A stretch of DNA of 64,000 nt from Rhodobacter sp. (GTDB lineage: Bacteria > Pseudomonadota > Alphaproteobacteria > Rhodobacterales > Rhodobacteraceae), in NCBI GenBank assembly GCA_030065095.1, contig JASJDP010000020.1:1-64000 (forward strand), in the 5' to 3' direction. The notes beneath the pieces are model-generated. The model was given only the letters and a program-made list of their open reading frames with translations. It was not told the origin of the DNA and ran no database searches. Positions within the stretch are counted from its first letter, which is position 1. Each line of letters opens with the position of its first letter. The position numbers and the translations under genes are program-made. Below, piece after piece: positions 25,005 through 36,689 of this stretch.

Positions 25005-25472
25005 TCACAGAAGGGACTGGGGCGTACCAGCCAGTGCCTCGTCGATTGTGACGACGGGCAATCCTTCAGCGATCCAACCGCGCCCGACGGGCGATCCCAG
25101 CATGCCTTCGGACACGTCGACGAAGCCGGTATAACCCGCCTGTCGCAACGCCTGCATCACCGATCCCGTTCGGCCGCCCACCGCGCAAATCAGCGCCACC
25201 GGGCGGTCGCCCGCCAAATCGCGCGCCGCAAACAGCCGCTCGGCGAACCTCCTCTCATGCATGCTGACCAGCCATGCGCCACGGGCCACACCCGTGTCGC
25301 GCCATTCGTCTCGGGACCGGATATCGAGAAGCCTGACGCTGTCGTCCAACAACGCGCGATAAGTCTGCCGGACCGACCAGATATGGGCGGCCTGTGCCCA
25401 TGCCGCTGACGACGCGGCCTGCAGCGGCAAGGACGCCAACACGGCACAGAGCCTGCGACGATCAATCTTCAT
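25005..25472 (-). CDS. Exported rhodanese-like protein
   Basis: A 155-residue protein with a signal peptide (RRLCAVLASLPLQAASSAAWAQ) and one rhodanese domain: VRLLDIRSRDEWRDTGVARG, the active-site loop CAVGGRTG with the catalytic Cys, and GYTGFVDVSEGM near the end. Single-domain rhodaneses transfer sulfane sulfur, but the periplasmic acceptor here is unknown. I use the ATG at 25472, with GGGAG 8 bases upstream, rather than 25487. It lies between the L,D-transpeptidase gene and a small membrane protein gene in one direction, so a small operon is likely. Confidence 0.88.
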   Translation of the reverse strand: MKIDRRRLCAVLASLPLQAASSAAWAQAAHIWSVRQTYRALLDDSVRLLDIRSRDEWRDTGVARGAWLVSMHERRFAERLFAARDLAGDRPVALICAVGGRTGSVMQALRQAGYTGFVDVSEGMLGSPVGRGWIAEGLPVVTIDEALAGTPQSLL

Positions 25473-25565
25473 TGAGCCTACTCCCATTGGCTATCCGCCG
25501 GGCTGTTCATTCGTTTGCCTGCAAGCCAACTGACCTCTACGGTCTTCGACTTTTGCGGACGCAGC

Positions 25566-26129
25566 CTAGACCACCGTGACGACGGTTCCGATCGGGACCC
25601 GTTCATAAAGGTCCTCGACGTGCTCGTTAAGCATCCGGATGCAGCCGTTTGATACCGATCTTCCGATCGAGGATGGGTCTGTGGTTCCGTGGATGCGGTA
25701 GTAGGTATCGCGCCCGTCTCGGTAGAGATAAAGCGCCCGGGCCCCCAAAGGATTATTCGGGCCTCCCGGGACGCCATTGGCATAACGTGCATATTTTCCG
25801 GGGTTGCGGCGGATCATGTTGTTTGTCGGACGCCACCACGGCCATTTTGCCTTCCGCTCTATGATGGCAGTGCCCTTGAAGGTCAGACCGGCCTGTCCGA
25901 CACCGACCCCATATCGGAGCGCCTTGCCGGGTTCGAGGATCAGATAGAGAAGGTGTTGGCCAGGGACGACCCAGATTTGCCCGGGTGTCCATTGTTCGCG
26001 AACGCCGACGATTTGCGGCTTGAGCCGGTCGTCGAGCTTAAAAGGCTGCTTGCTATGTGCCTGGGCCAATGTCGGAGCGAACGCGACGAAGCTCGCCGTA
26101 CCGGAGATAAAGTTGCGTCTTGATTGCAT
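25566..26129 (-). CDS. L,D-transpeptidase (ErfK/YbiS/YcfS/YnhG family)
   Basis: A 187-residue exported enzyme. The N-terminus is Tat-like (SRRNFISG, then a moderately hydrophobic stretch to AQA). The YkuD catalytic domain is clear: YRIHGTTDPSSIGRSVSNGC with H148 and the catalytic Cys 163 (SNGCIRM), preceded by WVVPGQHLLYLILE. Such enzymes form 3-3 peptidoglycan cross-links or attach proteins to the wall. Length is normal for the short alphaproteobacterial type. The start has AAGG at a usual distance. A perfect 17-base palindrome 27 bases upstream of the start may be its operator. Confidence 0.93.
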   Translation of the reverse strand: MQSRRNFISGTASFVAFAPTLAQAHSKQPFKLDDRLKPQIVGVREQWTPGQIWVVPGQHLLYLILEPGKALRYGVGVGQAGLTFKGTAIIERKAKWPWWRPTNNMIRRNPGKYARYANGVPGGPNNPLGARALYLYRDGRDTYYRIHGTTDPSSIGRSVSNGCIRMLNEHVEDLYERVPIGTVVTVV

Positions 26130-26155
26130 GTGACCTTCCCGAATTTAAAGCTTTG

Positions 26156-26172
26156 CCCATTTGCCAAATGGG
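26156..26172. promoter_or_regulatory. 17-base palindrome upstream of the L,D-transpeptidase gene
   Basis: CCCATTTGCCAAATGGG is a perfect inverted repeat around one central base. It lies 27 bases upstream of the transpeptidase start and just after the stop of the next gene. A loop of one base cannot form a normal hairpin, so a protein-binding site is more likely. Confidence 0.4.
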
Positions 26173-26190
26173 GGGGTGCAGTTTCCGACG

Positions 26191-26520
26191 TCAGGTACGG
26201 GGCGGAGGCAGGTTCAACGTGGGATTGGTTGACACAATTCTGACAGCGGCGTCGAAGAACTCGACGCTGGGGGCATCGCGCATGTCCGCCTCGTTCGAGT
26301 CAGGCAGAATTGCCGATGCATGGCACTCGGGATGCACGGTGTCTGCCGCGCAATGGGCCGGAACCAAGTCACGACCCTCGGCGAGCAGGTTATTTGATGC
26401 ATGGCCGTCAAATTCGGCCTGACCGTGGTAAAGCCCCGGCGAACCGATGCCGCCGGTCAGAAAGAGAATGAGCGCCGTCGCGATCGCTATTCGTGCAAGA
26501 ACAAACATTAAGCCGATCAT
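26191..26520 (-). CDS. Hypothetical exported or membrane-anchored small protein
   Basis: A 109-residue frame with an N-terminal hydrophobic segment (VLARIAIATALILFLTGGIG), which could be a signal or anchor, followed by a mature part with two Cys and several His (HCAADTVHPECHAS). I do not recognise the family. The start is uncertain (26520 or the ATG at 26508), with no strong ribosome site. Its direction and its spacing of 61 bases to the transpeptidase gene allow a shared transcript. The Cys/His region and the nearby copper genes hint at metal binding, which is speculative. Confidence 0.5.
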   Translation of the reverse strand: MIGLMFVLARIAIATALILFLTGGIGSPGLYHGQAEFDGHASNNLLAEGRDLVPAHCAADTVHPECHASAILPDSNEADMRDAPSVEFFDAAVRIVSTNPTLNLPPPRT

Positions 26521-26925
26521 AGCCGCAAAACCGCTCAGCTTGGCTTCTCACAGAGTCGAGAGGTCCGTGGAAAATCTGGGGCTCGTGTCCGCATGGACAC
26601 ATCGCCGAGCGGCGATTGCGTCGTGCCCAGCCGTCGGCACATCGATGGTATTCCTTCTCAAGGACCAAGCTCACATTCATTTGAAAGAAATCGCGGTCGT
26701 CCTTCCAGCGCCGGAGGGCGGCAAAAAACGGATAAGGCCCCGTATGTGGATCGAATTTGAACTGGGTCGGCGACCACCATCGGGAACATCGTCTGGGACT
26801 TACGACCGGCTCGATGGCTCACTGAAGTCAGTGCACCGTTCGATAATCATGGGATGCCGCAGGTGAACCGGTAGCGTTGCCTCGCATCAAACAAGCGGCG
26901 GCGAAAAAAGTAGAAGCCAAATCTC
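26521..26925. other. Intergenic region upstream of copA
   Basis: About 400 bases between divergent genes. The copA promoter forms its right edge. No ORF with a good start or recognisable product was seen in the rest. Confidence 0.45.
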
Positions 26926-26956
26926 TTGACCTTCCAGTTACTGGAGGCCTTATCTA
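26926..26956 (+). promoter_or_regulatory. CueR-type copper promoter of copA
   Basis: TTGACC (26926-26931), a 19-base spacer and TATCTA (26951-26956) form a -35/-10 pair with the over-long spacer typical of MerR-family activated promoters. The spacer carries an imperfect dyad, CTTCCAG-TTA-CTGGAGG, as in CueR/copper operators. The regulator is most likely the CueR homologue encoded at 29517. Because transcription would start near 26963, copA translation must begin downstream of that point. Confidence 0.85.
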
Positions 26957-26991
26957 CGATGTCAACCAAGCTGTTGCGATGGATGGCGAGC

Positions 26992-29502
<2,511 letters not shown>

Positions 29503-29516
29503 CAAAGGAGAGAGGC

Positions 29517-29915
29517 ATGAATATCGGCGACGTCTCGGCCCGCTCGGGCCTTCCGGTCAAGACGATCCGTTACTACGAGGAAATCGGCTTGGTCAAACCC
29601 ACGCGTGGCACGAATGGCTACCGCGCCTTCGGCGAAAAAGACTTGCACAAACTTGCCTTTCTGGGCCGTGCCCGGGCACTAGGGTTCACAATCGAGGATT
29701 GCCGGGCGCTTTTGGCGCTTTACGAGGATCAATCCCGCGCCAGTTCGGACGTCAAGCGCATTGCAAACGAACATCTCGCACAGATCGAATCCAAGATCTT
29801 CGATCTAAAGGCCATGCGCGATACGCTCTCGCACCTCATCGACGAGTGCGCCGGCGATCATCGCCCGGACTGTCCAATCCTGGAGAACTTGAGCACCCCG
29901 CCGCTTCGCCACTGA
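29517..29915 (+). CDS. cueR: Copper-responsive MerR-family regulator CueR
   Basis: A 132-residue MerR-family activator. The N-terminal HTH is MNIGDVSARSGLPVKTIRYYEEIGLVKP, followed by the wing and a long dimerisation helix. The metal-binding loop has two Cys with seven residues between them, C111 and C119 (CAGDHRPDC), the CueR arrangement for Cu(I), as opposed to the three-Cys site of MerR. It lies 14 bases downstream of copA and probably controls the promoter at 26926-26956, including its own expression. Ribosome site GGAGAGAGG lies upstream. Confidence 0.95.
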   Translation: MNIGDVSARSGLPVKTIRYYEEIGLVKPTRGTNGYRAFGEKDLHKLAFLGRARALGFTIEDCRALLALYEDQSRASSDVKRIANEHLAQIESKIFDLKAMRDTLSHLIDECAGDHRPDCPILENLSTPPLRH

Positions 29916-30233
29916 CTGAGACCAGTTCTGCCTTTGCTCATTGTTCCGCATGGCGGCCAACTTCCGCTGTGCCCCGCGACCCGGTCATTGCCGATGAAAA
30001 ATGTGTTGCGGAAATTACCAACGACGGGAATGCGTAAGCCGCAAGGCGGCGGCTGCGGTGCGGACATTCGGCCTGCGCTGGCGATTGTCTCCCGATGGCC
30101 GAAAGCGGCGGGGCGCACAAGGTCAGAACCGTCGCTGGCGCCGCGCTGCCACTCAACGCAATCATCATCTTCAAGACAATAAGATTTACATGGCATCCCG
30201 CGGCAGGCCCGCGTCCGATCAGGCCAGCGTAGC
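29916..30233. other. Intergenic region between convergent genes
   Basis: About 320 bases between the ends of cueR and the unknown gene at 30234. Frames on both strands lack ribosome sites and recognisable products. Nothing else was identified. Confidence 0.4.
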
Positions 30234-31112
30234 CTAACCTGGCTCGCTGGCTTGGTCCGTCATAACGATCCGATGTATCCCCATGAGGACCATGGACGCC
30301 AGCAGTTGCATCCGTCCCGTTGCTATTGTCACGCGCGCGCCACGGATCAGTGCGGCTTCGCTCTCAGGCGTGCGGATGTCTGTAAGTTCCCGTTCGAGCC
30401 CAAGAGCATGCGAGACCGCGCGCAGCCTTGCCTCGATCCCCATATCTTTCACCACCAGGCGACGCGCCGGCATCGCCGCCTCTGCACAGGATTCGCCGGT
30501 GCCGGTGTCGCCGTTCTCCAAGGTCAGTTCGAACAGGTCCGGGTACGCTTCCACCAGCCAATCGCGGGCCTTGTCGTCGGAAATGTTGTCACTGGCAAAG
30601 TCGTCCACCGATTGCGACACGCCTTTCAGCATCTCCGCATAGGCTTCCATCTGTTGGATGCTGGAATCCACGATCGCATTGAACACACCCTGGATAAGAC
30701 TTCCAACGAAGCCGGGGAAGTCGACGCTGCCGACGAGTTCGCCAAATTGCACGGCGTCTGGATGGATGGCGACATCTTCGAAACCTTTGACGGAAGATCC
30801 CTGATCCGAGCCGGCACGTTCCAGAGTTGACCGCGCGTTCCAAGCCAAGGTGTGTGCGTATGGACGAGCCGGCGGGGCCTGCCTCGATGCCTCGCTCAGG
30901 ACACCGCCTGGATTCGCCATGTAGCTGCCCACCCGCACCATTTGCTCGGCGATCAAGCGGCGTTTGTCCGCGGGAAGCACCCGGAATGACTCCGATCGCT
31001 GCAGGATGCCGCGCACTGCGGTGCGGGTCAGCTCAAGCGTTTCGCCGTCTGGCGAAAACCTTGCCCCGGTCCCCTCTGCCGGTGTGGGTTTCTTGCCCGT
31101 CGGATCGGCCAT
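30234..31112 (-). CDS. Hypothetical protein with amphipathic C-terminal helices
   Basis: A 292-residue protein that I do not recognise. It has no signal peptide. Residues ~20-60 resemble a charged helical pair (RTAVRGILQRSESFRVLP, ADKRRLIAEQMVRVGSYMA). Residues ~130-175 contain a hydrophobic run (VDFPGFVGSLIQGVFNAIVD, then SSIQQMEAYAEMLKGVSQSV) and the C-terminus ends in a hydrophobic helix (RMQLLASMVLMGIHRIVMTD). The ribosome site GGGAG is 7 bases before the ATG. The gene stands alone between an aldo/keto reductase and cueR. The pattern suggests a membrane-associated or assembly protein, but no function is assigned. Confidence 0.8.
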   Translation of the reverse strand: MADPTGKKPTPAEGTGARFSPDGETLELTRTAVRGILQRSESFRVLPADKRRLIAEQMVRVGSYMANPGGVLSEASRQAPPARPYAHTLAWNARSTLERAGSDQGSSVKGFEDVAIHPDAVQFGELVGSVDFPGFVGSLIQGVFNAIVDSSIQQMEAYAEMLKGVSQSVDDFASDNISDDKARDWLVEAYPDLFELTLENGDTGTGESCAEAAMPARRLVVKDMGIEARLRAVSHALGLERELTDIRTPESEAALIRGARVTIATGRMQLLASMVLMGIHRIVMTDQASEPG

Positions 31113-31322
31113 GTCGTCTCCCTTCAGAAGAACTCACTTAAAAAATAGGCTTCGGCTTCGGGTTTGTCAGGTGACTTGGAAGCAGCGTGTCGGCCCCTCA
31201 GTTCCAAAGCCATGTCAGATGTCTTCCCGGAGCGCTGTACGCGGCCCCAACTTCTCGTTTCGGCGATCAGCCTGTGCCATGTCCGTTTTGGGGCGCCTCT
31301 CGGGCGCCAACGTTACCTGCTC

Positions 31323-32366
31323 TCAGGTCCCCAGGCGGCTCCAGTGCATGACCTTGCTCCAGTCGCGAACGAAGCCATAGGGATAGTCCGGCAAACCGGG
31401 AGATGAGACCCGGGTCAGAACTGCCAGATCGTCTTTCGTGAGGTCCAGGTCGATGGAGTCGAGGTTGGCCTCCAACTGCTCGGCATTCCGTGCTCCAAGG
31501 AGAATGGAGGAAACACCCGGCCTGCTTGCCAGCCACGCGAGCGCGACGTGCGCCACCGGCCTGCCCCGCCGTTCGGCGACCTCTCTGGCCGCCCGAAGCA
31601 CTGCATGGGTGTGTTCGGTGTTGCGCTTATCGTAGGCTTCGACACCACGGTCGGGGTTCTCTCCCAAACGCGTCGCACCCGAGGGCTGCACATCGGCCGA
31701 ATACTTGCCCGTGAGCCAGCCACCGCCCAACGGGGACCATGGCGTGAGCCCAACGCGGTTCTCCAGCGCGCAGGGCAATACTTCGAGTTCGATTCCCCGG
31801 TCGAGAAGGGAGTATTGCGGTTGCAATGCGACCGGCATCGGCAGGTTATGGGCCCGGGCAGTGGCGCAAATGCGCTCCAACTGCCAGCCAGTAACGTTTG
31901 ACCAGCCGATGTGATGGATTTTGCCTTCGGTCACGAGGTCTCCGAGCGCTTGAAGTGTTTCCATGACATCGGTGTCGTCGTCCCAACCATGAATGAAGAA
32001 GAGGTCGATCGCGTCCAACTGAAGGCGCTTCAGGCTGGCTTCGGCCCGGCGCAGGACGGCCCGCCGCGACGCGCCCGGGCTGCCGGGCGTGGGCAGAAAA
32101 CGGCATTTGGTGGCGATGATCAGGTCGTCCGACCCGCCGCGTGCTGCGCCCCAACGGCCGATTATCTGTTCCGACAAGCCGTCCGAATAGACATCGGCGG
32201 TGTCGATCAGTGTGCCGCCGCGTTCGACAAACACGTCAAGCATCCGGTGCGCCTCTGCCTCGTCGGTCTCTGCGCCAAAGGTCATTGTTCCCAGGGCATG
32301 GGCCGAGACCGTGGGACCGGCGTCGCCAAGGCGGCGCAGCGGGATCGGGGAAGGTGATGTAGGCAT
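31323..32366 (-). CDS. Aldo/keto reductase
   Basis: A 347-residue AKR-superfamily enzyme with a TIM-barrel layout. Catalytic residues are visible as the Asp and Tyr in TLIDTADVYSDG, the Lys in IIATKCRF and the His in DLFFIHGWDD. The C-terminal cofactor part has ISSILLGARNAEQLEANLDS. These enzymes reduce carbonyls with NADPH; the physiological substrate is unknown. It is monocistronic with ~180 bases to the sulfatase-RTX gene stop, which lies upstream of it in this orientation. Length and motifs are normal for the YhdN/AKR11-like branch. Confidence 0.93.
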   Translation of the reverse strand: MPTSPSPIPLRRLGDAGPTVSAHALGTMTFGAETDEAEAHRMLDVFVERGGTLIDTADVYSDGLSEQIIGRWGAARGGSDDLIIATKCRFLPTPGSPGASRRAVLRRAEASLKRLQLDAIDLFFIHGWDDDTDVMETLQALGDLVTEGKIHHIGWSNVTGWQLERICATARAHNLPMPVALQPQYSLLDRGIELEVLPCALENRVGLTPWSPLGGGWLTGKYSADVQPSGATRLGENPDRGVEAYDKRNTEHTHAVLRAAREVAERRGRPVAHVALAWLASRPGVSSILLGARNAEQLEANLDSIDLDLTKDDLAVLTRVSSPGLPDYPYGFVRDWSKVMHWSRLGT

Positions 32367-32548
32367 GGATCGACTCGCTCAATTTGCGGTGTAACCAGGA
32401 TAGCAACGATCGACGGTGCGTGGAACGACATGGGTTTGAGTGATCGCGTCATGGGTGAAATGACAGGGGTGAACGGTTATACGGGACGAATTGCGATCCT
32501 TCGACGGCCGCCCGTGACGCTGATTTCAAGCACGCGGTCGGGTTGGCT

Positions 32549-35500
32549 TCACACGAGATCGATTTGCGCTTCAAGGCCGGTGGTGGAAGTGAGGCTTTCG
32601 ATTGCAAGAACGTCACCGCTGCCGAAGTCCAGCACAACCATTCCGGAAGCGGTGCTGCCATATGTTGCGACAATCTGATTCACAGTCATCCCACCGACAC
32701 CAAGGGCACCGACATCGAGATGGACACGGTCTCCTTCCGATAGGTCCATGTCCTTGATTGTGTCGTTGCCGGCATCGAATACGAACGTGTCCGCATCCGC
32801 ATTTCCTCGCATCGTGTCGTTTCCACCGCCACCACGCAGAGTGTCCGCACCGGACCCGCCAACCAAATTGTCGTCACCCATCCGTCCCAGCAGCACATCG
32901 TGACCGCCATTGCCGCGTAATACGTTATCCGCGCCGTCGCCGCGCAGATTGTCGTCGTGATCGGATCCGGCAAGGTTCTCCACACTGCCGAAAATGTCGC
33001 CCGCGGCCTCCCCGGTGTTCGTGCCGGGCGACGTCAGGTCGACCCACACCCCGCTCGCCGCCCCGGCATAGGACGCGGTGTCGGAACCACCGCCGCCCCA
33101 GTGCTCATCCGCCCCGGGCCCACCAAGCAAAGTGTCGTCACCCATCCATCCCAGCAACGCATCGTCGCCGCCATTGCCGCGTAATACGTTATCCGCGCCG
33201 TCGCCGCGCAGATTGTCGTCGTGAGCGGAACCGATCAGGTTCTCCACACTGCCGAAAATGTCGCCCGTGGCCTCCCCGGTGTTCGTCCCGGGCGACGTCA
33301 AGTCGACCCGCACCCCGCTCGCCGCCCCGGCATAGGACGCGGTGTCGGCACCACCGCCACCCCAGTGCTCATCCGCCCCGGGACCGCCGACCAGAAAGTC
33401 GTTTCCGTCTCGTCCAAGCAACGCGTCGTCACCGCCGTTGCCGCGCAGCACGTTATCCGCGCCGTCGCCGCGCAGATTGTCGTCGTGAGCGGAACCGATC
33501 ACGTTCTCCACACTGCCGAAAATGTCGCCCTTGGCCTCTCCGGTGTTCGTGCCGGGCGACGTCAAGTCGACCCACACCCCGCTCGTTGCCGTCGCATAGG
33601 ACGCGGTGTCGGCACCACCGCCACCCCAGTGCTCATCCGCCCCGGGACCGCCGACCAGAACATCGTCGCCCATCCGCCCCAGCAAGACATCGTTGCCGCC
33701 CTTGCCGCGCAGCAGGTTGTCGGCACTGTCACCGCGCAGGTTGTCGTCGTGGTCGGAACCGGCAAGATTCTCAATGCCGCCGAAAATGTCGCCCGTGGCC
33801 TCCCCGGTGTTCGTGCCAGGCGATGTCAGGTCGGCCCACACCCCGCTTGCCGCGCCGTCAAACGAGGCCGTATCGGTCCCGTCGCCGCCCCAGAGTTCAT
33901 CCGCCCCGGGTCCGCCGATCAGAACATCGTCTCCATTTCCACCCCGTAGCGTGTCATCACCATCTTGGGCCTGCAACACATCGCCACCACTGTCTCCGTA
34001 GAGTTGGTTGTCCAAATGATCACCGAGCAGGTGATCGCCAAACCTGGAACCAATCACGTTTTCAATGGAATGTATGCTGTCCCCGGCAGCACCTCCGCTG
34101 TTCATCCCGGGCGCGGCCAGGTCGACCCTTACGCCACTGGTCGCCCTGCCGAAGGAGGTCGTGTCGATGCCTCCGCCGCCGATCAGTGTGTCCGCACCAT
34201 TGGTTGCCTGAACAAAGTCGTTGCCGTCGCCGGCATCGACATATGAACCGTCGGCGCGAAATGTCTCTGGTTGAATATAATCATTGCCCTCTCCGCCAAA
34301 TATCGTATCTGAACCGTCCCATCCTATGATCGTGTCATCGCCTTTCCCGCCGTGTACGACGTTGTCTCCCTTGTTGGCGGAAATGACATTGCTCAAATCG
34401 TTTCCACTCAGATCTATATCCTTATTTGAAATCTGGTGGACCAGCAGATCCTCGACATGATCCGGCAGTGAAAATGAAATATCCTTGATATAAACCTTGT
34501 CGGCGCCGCCACCTGCGGCCTCGATTATGGTGATACCGGGATCCCGGACAAAGTACGTGTCGTCGCCAGCGCCGCCCGTCAGCACATCCGCACCGGTCCA
34601 GGTGGCAAACATGTCGGAAGACGCCGTGCCGCTCAGCGTGTCGTCTCCCGCCGTTCCTTCGATGATCGAGTAGTTTGCCAGCACGACATCATGCAGATGC
34701 TGGCGGATGGCTTCGTAGGCCGGATCGTCGGCGAGATTGTCGTTCTGGTCCGGGTCCGCCGCAATATCGTGCAGTTCTTCGGTTCCATCTTCGTAGCGCG
34801 TATAGCGGAAATCCCCTTCGCGCACCGAATAGCTGCCGAACATCCAGGTCATCACCGGTGCGTCCGGCATGGAACCGCCGTCCAGCAACGGTTTCAGGCT
34901 TCGCCCATCCAGCGACAGGTTGGTCGATTCGATCCCCGACATCTCCAGCAGCGTCGGGAACATGTCGACAAGGGCGACCGGATCGTCAATGACGGTGCCG
35001 CCGGTGATCTCGCCGGGATTGACCACGATCAACGGCACCCGGGCCGCCTCTTCCCACAGCGTGAACTTGAACCAGCGGTCCTTGTCGCCAAGATGGTAGC
35101 CGTGATCGCTCCACAGCGCGACGATCGTGTCGTCGGTCAGCCCGTTTGCGTCGAGCGCGTCGAGCATCTTCCCGACCATTGCGTCCATGAAGGAAATCGA
35201 CGCCAGATACCCCTGGACGATCTTTTCCCAGTAGCCGTCCGCGACAACCTGGTCGTGGAAATATTGCGTTTGATGAATGAAGTCTTTGAACTGCGGCAAC
35301 GGATCATGCGGACCCGCTATCGGAAGCTGAATGTCCTCAAGTGGATAGAGATCGAAATACTCCTGCGGCACGATATAGGGCGTGTGCGGGCGGTACACAC
35401 CGGCGGCGGCGAAGAACGGCTGCGCCCCCGACGCGTCGTACCCGTCGAGAAAATCCTCGATGAATTGCGCAGTCAGAAAATCCGGGTGGTTTGACAGATC

Positions 35501-36043
35501 GTTGATCGCCTCCAATCTGAATGGAGCGTCGGATTGGTCGGCGACGAATTGCTGGTAGTGATCGGCGATGGGCAGGACGAGAGACCGCGTGTCGGCAGAC
35601 GGGTGAAAGACCTTGCCGGCGATCGCGGTCTCGAAACCGTTCTGGTGATACACAGCGGGGATCGTCTTGTTGGGATCGATTGCGCTGCCCCAGGGCGTCT
35701 TGTTCTCAAATATCTGGGTGTTCGATGGGTCCAGACCGCTGAGAAAGCTCGCCCGCGATGCATTGCAGACCGCCGCCTGTGCAAAGGCGTTTGCAAACAG
35801 CGCGCCGTCGCCGACAAGGCGGTCGAGGTTGGGCGTGTGCACGACGCCCGCGTAGCCGCCGAGACCGTCCATCCAGTCGTTGAAATCGTCCAGCGATATC
35901 AACAGCACGTTTTTTGGCTTTTCCACGGTTGCACTTGCAACCGCGTTCGAAAGGTGGGCTTCACCCTCGGAAGCTTCCGACTGCGCTGCGTTCAGGGCCG
36001 GCTCGTGTACTCCGGGCGTGGAATTGAATTCAGAATGGAACAT
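32549..36043 (-). CDS. Secreted sulfatase fused to RTX repeats
   Basis: A 1164-residue fusion. Residues ~44-480 are a sulfatase of the alkaline phosphatase superfamily: [16 protein letters not shown] with the first metal Asp pair, the active-site Cys 93 in [13 protein letters not shown], and [19 protein letters not shown] with the later metal ligands. Cys 93 is in C-x-A-S-R, where C-x-P-x-R is usual, so maturation to formylglycine would need an enzyme that tolerates Ala. Residues ~490-1100 hold many GGxGxD RTX nonapeptides for Ca binding. There is no N-terminal signal, as expected for type I secretion. The iduronate/choline-sulfatase-like group is closest by eye, but the substrate, possibly an algal sulfated glycan, is not known. 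Confidence 0.93.
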   Translation of the reverse strand: MFHSEFNSTPGVHEPALNAAQSEASEGEAHLSNAVASATVEKPKNVLLISLDDFNDWMDGLGGYAGVVHTPNLDRLVGDGALFANAFAQAAVCNASRASFLSGLDPSNTQIFENKTPWGSAIDPNKTIPAVYHQNGFETAIAGKVFHPSADTRSLVLPIADHYQQFVADQSDAPFRLEAINDLSNHPDFLTAQFIEDFLDGYDASGAQPFFAAAGVYRPHTPYIVPQEYFDLYPLEDIQLPIAGPHDPLPQFKDFIHQTQYFHDQVVADGYWEKIVQGYLASISFMDAMVGKMLDALDANGLTDDTIVALWSDHGYHLGDKDRWFKFTLWEEAARVPLIVVNPGEITGGTVIDDPVALVDMFPTLLEMSGIESTNLSLDGRSLKPLLDGGSMPDAPVMTWMFGSYSVREGDFRYTRYEDGTEELHDIAADPDQNDNLADDPAYEAIRQHLHDVVLANYSIIEGTAGDDTLSGTASSDMFATWTGADVLTGGAGDDTYFVRDPGITIIEAAGGGADKVYIKDISFSLPDHVEDLLVHQISNKDIDLSGNDLSNVISANKGDNVVHGGKGDDTIIGWDGSDTIFGGEGNDYIQPETFRADGSYVDAGDGNDFVQATNGADTLIGGGGIDTTSFGRATSGVRVDLAAPGMNSGGAAGDSIHSIENVIGSRFGDHLLGDHLDNQLYGDSGGDVLQAQDGDDTLRGGNGDDVLIGGPGADELWGGDGTDTASFDGAASGVWADLTSPGTNTGEATGDIFGGIENLAGSDHDDNLRGDSADNLLRGKGGNDVLLGRMGDDVLVGGPGADEHWGGGGADTASYATATSGVWVDLTSPGTNTGEAKGDIFGSVENVIGSAHDDNLRGDGADNVLRGNGGDDALLGRDGNDFLVGGPGADEHWGGGGADTASYAGAASGVRVDLTSPGTNTGEATGDIFGSVENLIGSAHDDNLRGDGADNVLRGNGGDDALLGWMGDDTLLGGPGADEHWGGGGSDTASYAGAASGVWVDLTSPGTNTGEAAGDIFGSVENLAGSDHDDNLRGDGADNVLRGNGGHDVLLGRMGDDNLVGGSGADTLRGGGGNDTMRGNADADTFVFDAGNDTIKDMDLSEGDRVHLDVGALGVGGMTVNQIVATYGSTASGMVVLDFGSGDVLAIESLTSTTGLEAQIDLV
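32870..33925 (-). repeat. 264-bp tandem repeats inside the RTX region
   Basis: Four copies of a 264-base (88-codon) unit lie head to tail; the shared CCGGTGTTCGT string begins at 33012, 33276, 33540 and 33804. Each unit codes for the sequence [17 protein letters not shown] followed by the GDIFGSVEN and DNLRGD...VLRGNGG sections and an RTX block. The copies differ at a few positions, suggesting recent duplication or conversion. Edges are approximate. Confidence 0.9.
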
Positions 36044-36689
36044 TCATTCCTCAAAATATTACCGATCAATTTCTTTGACTTTGATAGTATCGCCAAGGCG
36101 GGCGTTCCGTCTTGATGTATGTCAATCGAGCAAAGTTCGACTTGAGCAAGGAGTTCCACGAGCCAAGGAATTGAACTATGGCACATGGAACTGATGAAAC
36201 TGTTAGGAAAAATCGGCTTGGACCGGGCGGCGGGCTTTCCTGGCGTTCGAAGATGGCCGGGCATTGGGTATCGACTTCGTGGATTTCTCGGAACCATCAA
36301 TGCATGTGCAGCCGACCACGGCACACCGATACCTGCACTTTGAGTGTCCTTATTTGCCGATCGTTCGAGTGAGCCTAAAGACGTCCCCGTCAAACCGACG
36401 GTGGTTCCATTTTTCCTGGCTCTCCGCGCTCGCCCCCTTCAAACCTGCCTATGCCTTCTCGGCGTTTCACCCCCAAACATTGGTTTTTTGCGAATTTGAA
36501 GGGTAGAGAGCGTGAACAACAGCCCTTCCAATATGCGACGGATTTTCGCCAAATCCGGTGGTTTCGGGCCTTCGCGCGCGCGGTCAACGAACCAGATCGT
36601 GCCCAGGGACATAATTTGCGCATTTGCAGACAATCTAGCGCTTGTCAAAATGGTGCGAATCGCCCTGCATCCCGGCGGCTGGTGTCTGC
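36044..36689. other. Intergenic region with no recognised gene
   Basis: About 650 bases between the sulfatase-RTX start and the stop of the first catabolic operon. Several short frames exist on both strands, but none has a good start or recognisable product. It holds the sulfatase promoter and perhaps relics of a lost gene. Confidence 0.45.

Noticed and set aside
32870-33925. CRISPR-like array
   Set aside because: The 264-base periodicity is coding RTX repeats, with no short repeats and unique spacers.
32758-34329. 523-codon plus-strand open frame
   Set aside because: It is antisense to the RTX repeats and gives an Arg/His/Pro-rich repetitive product.
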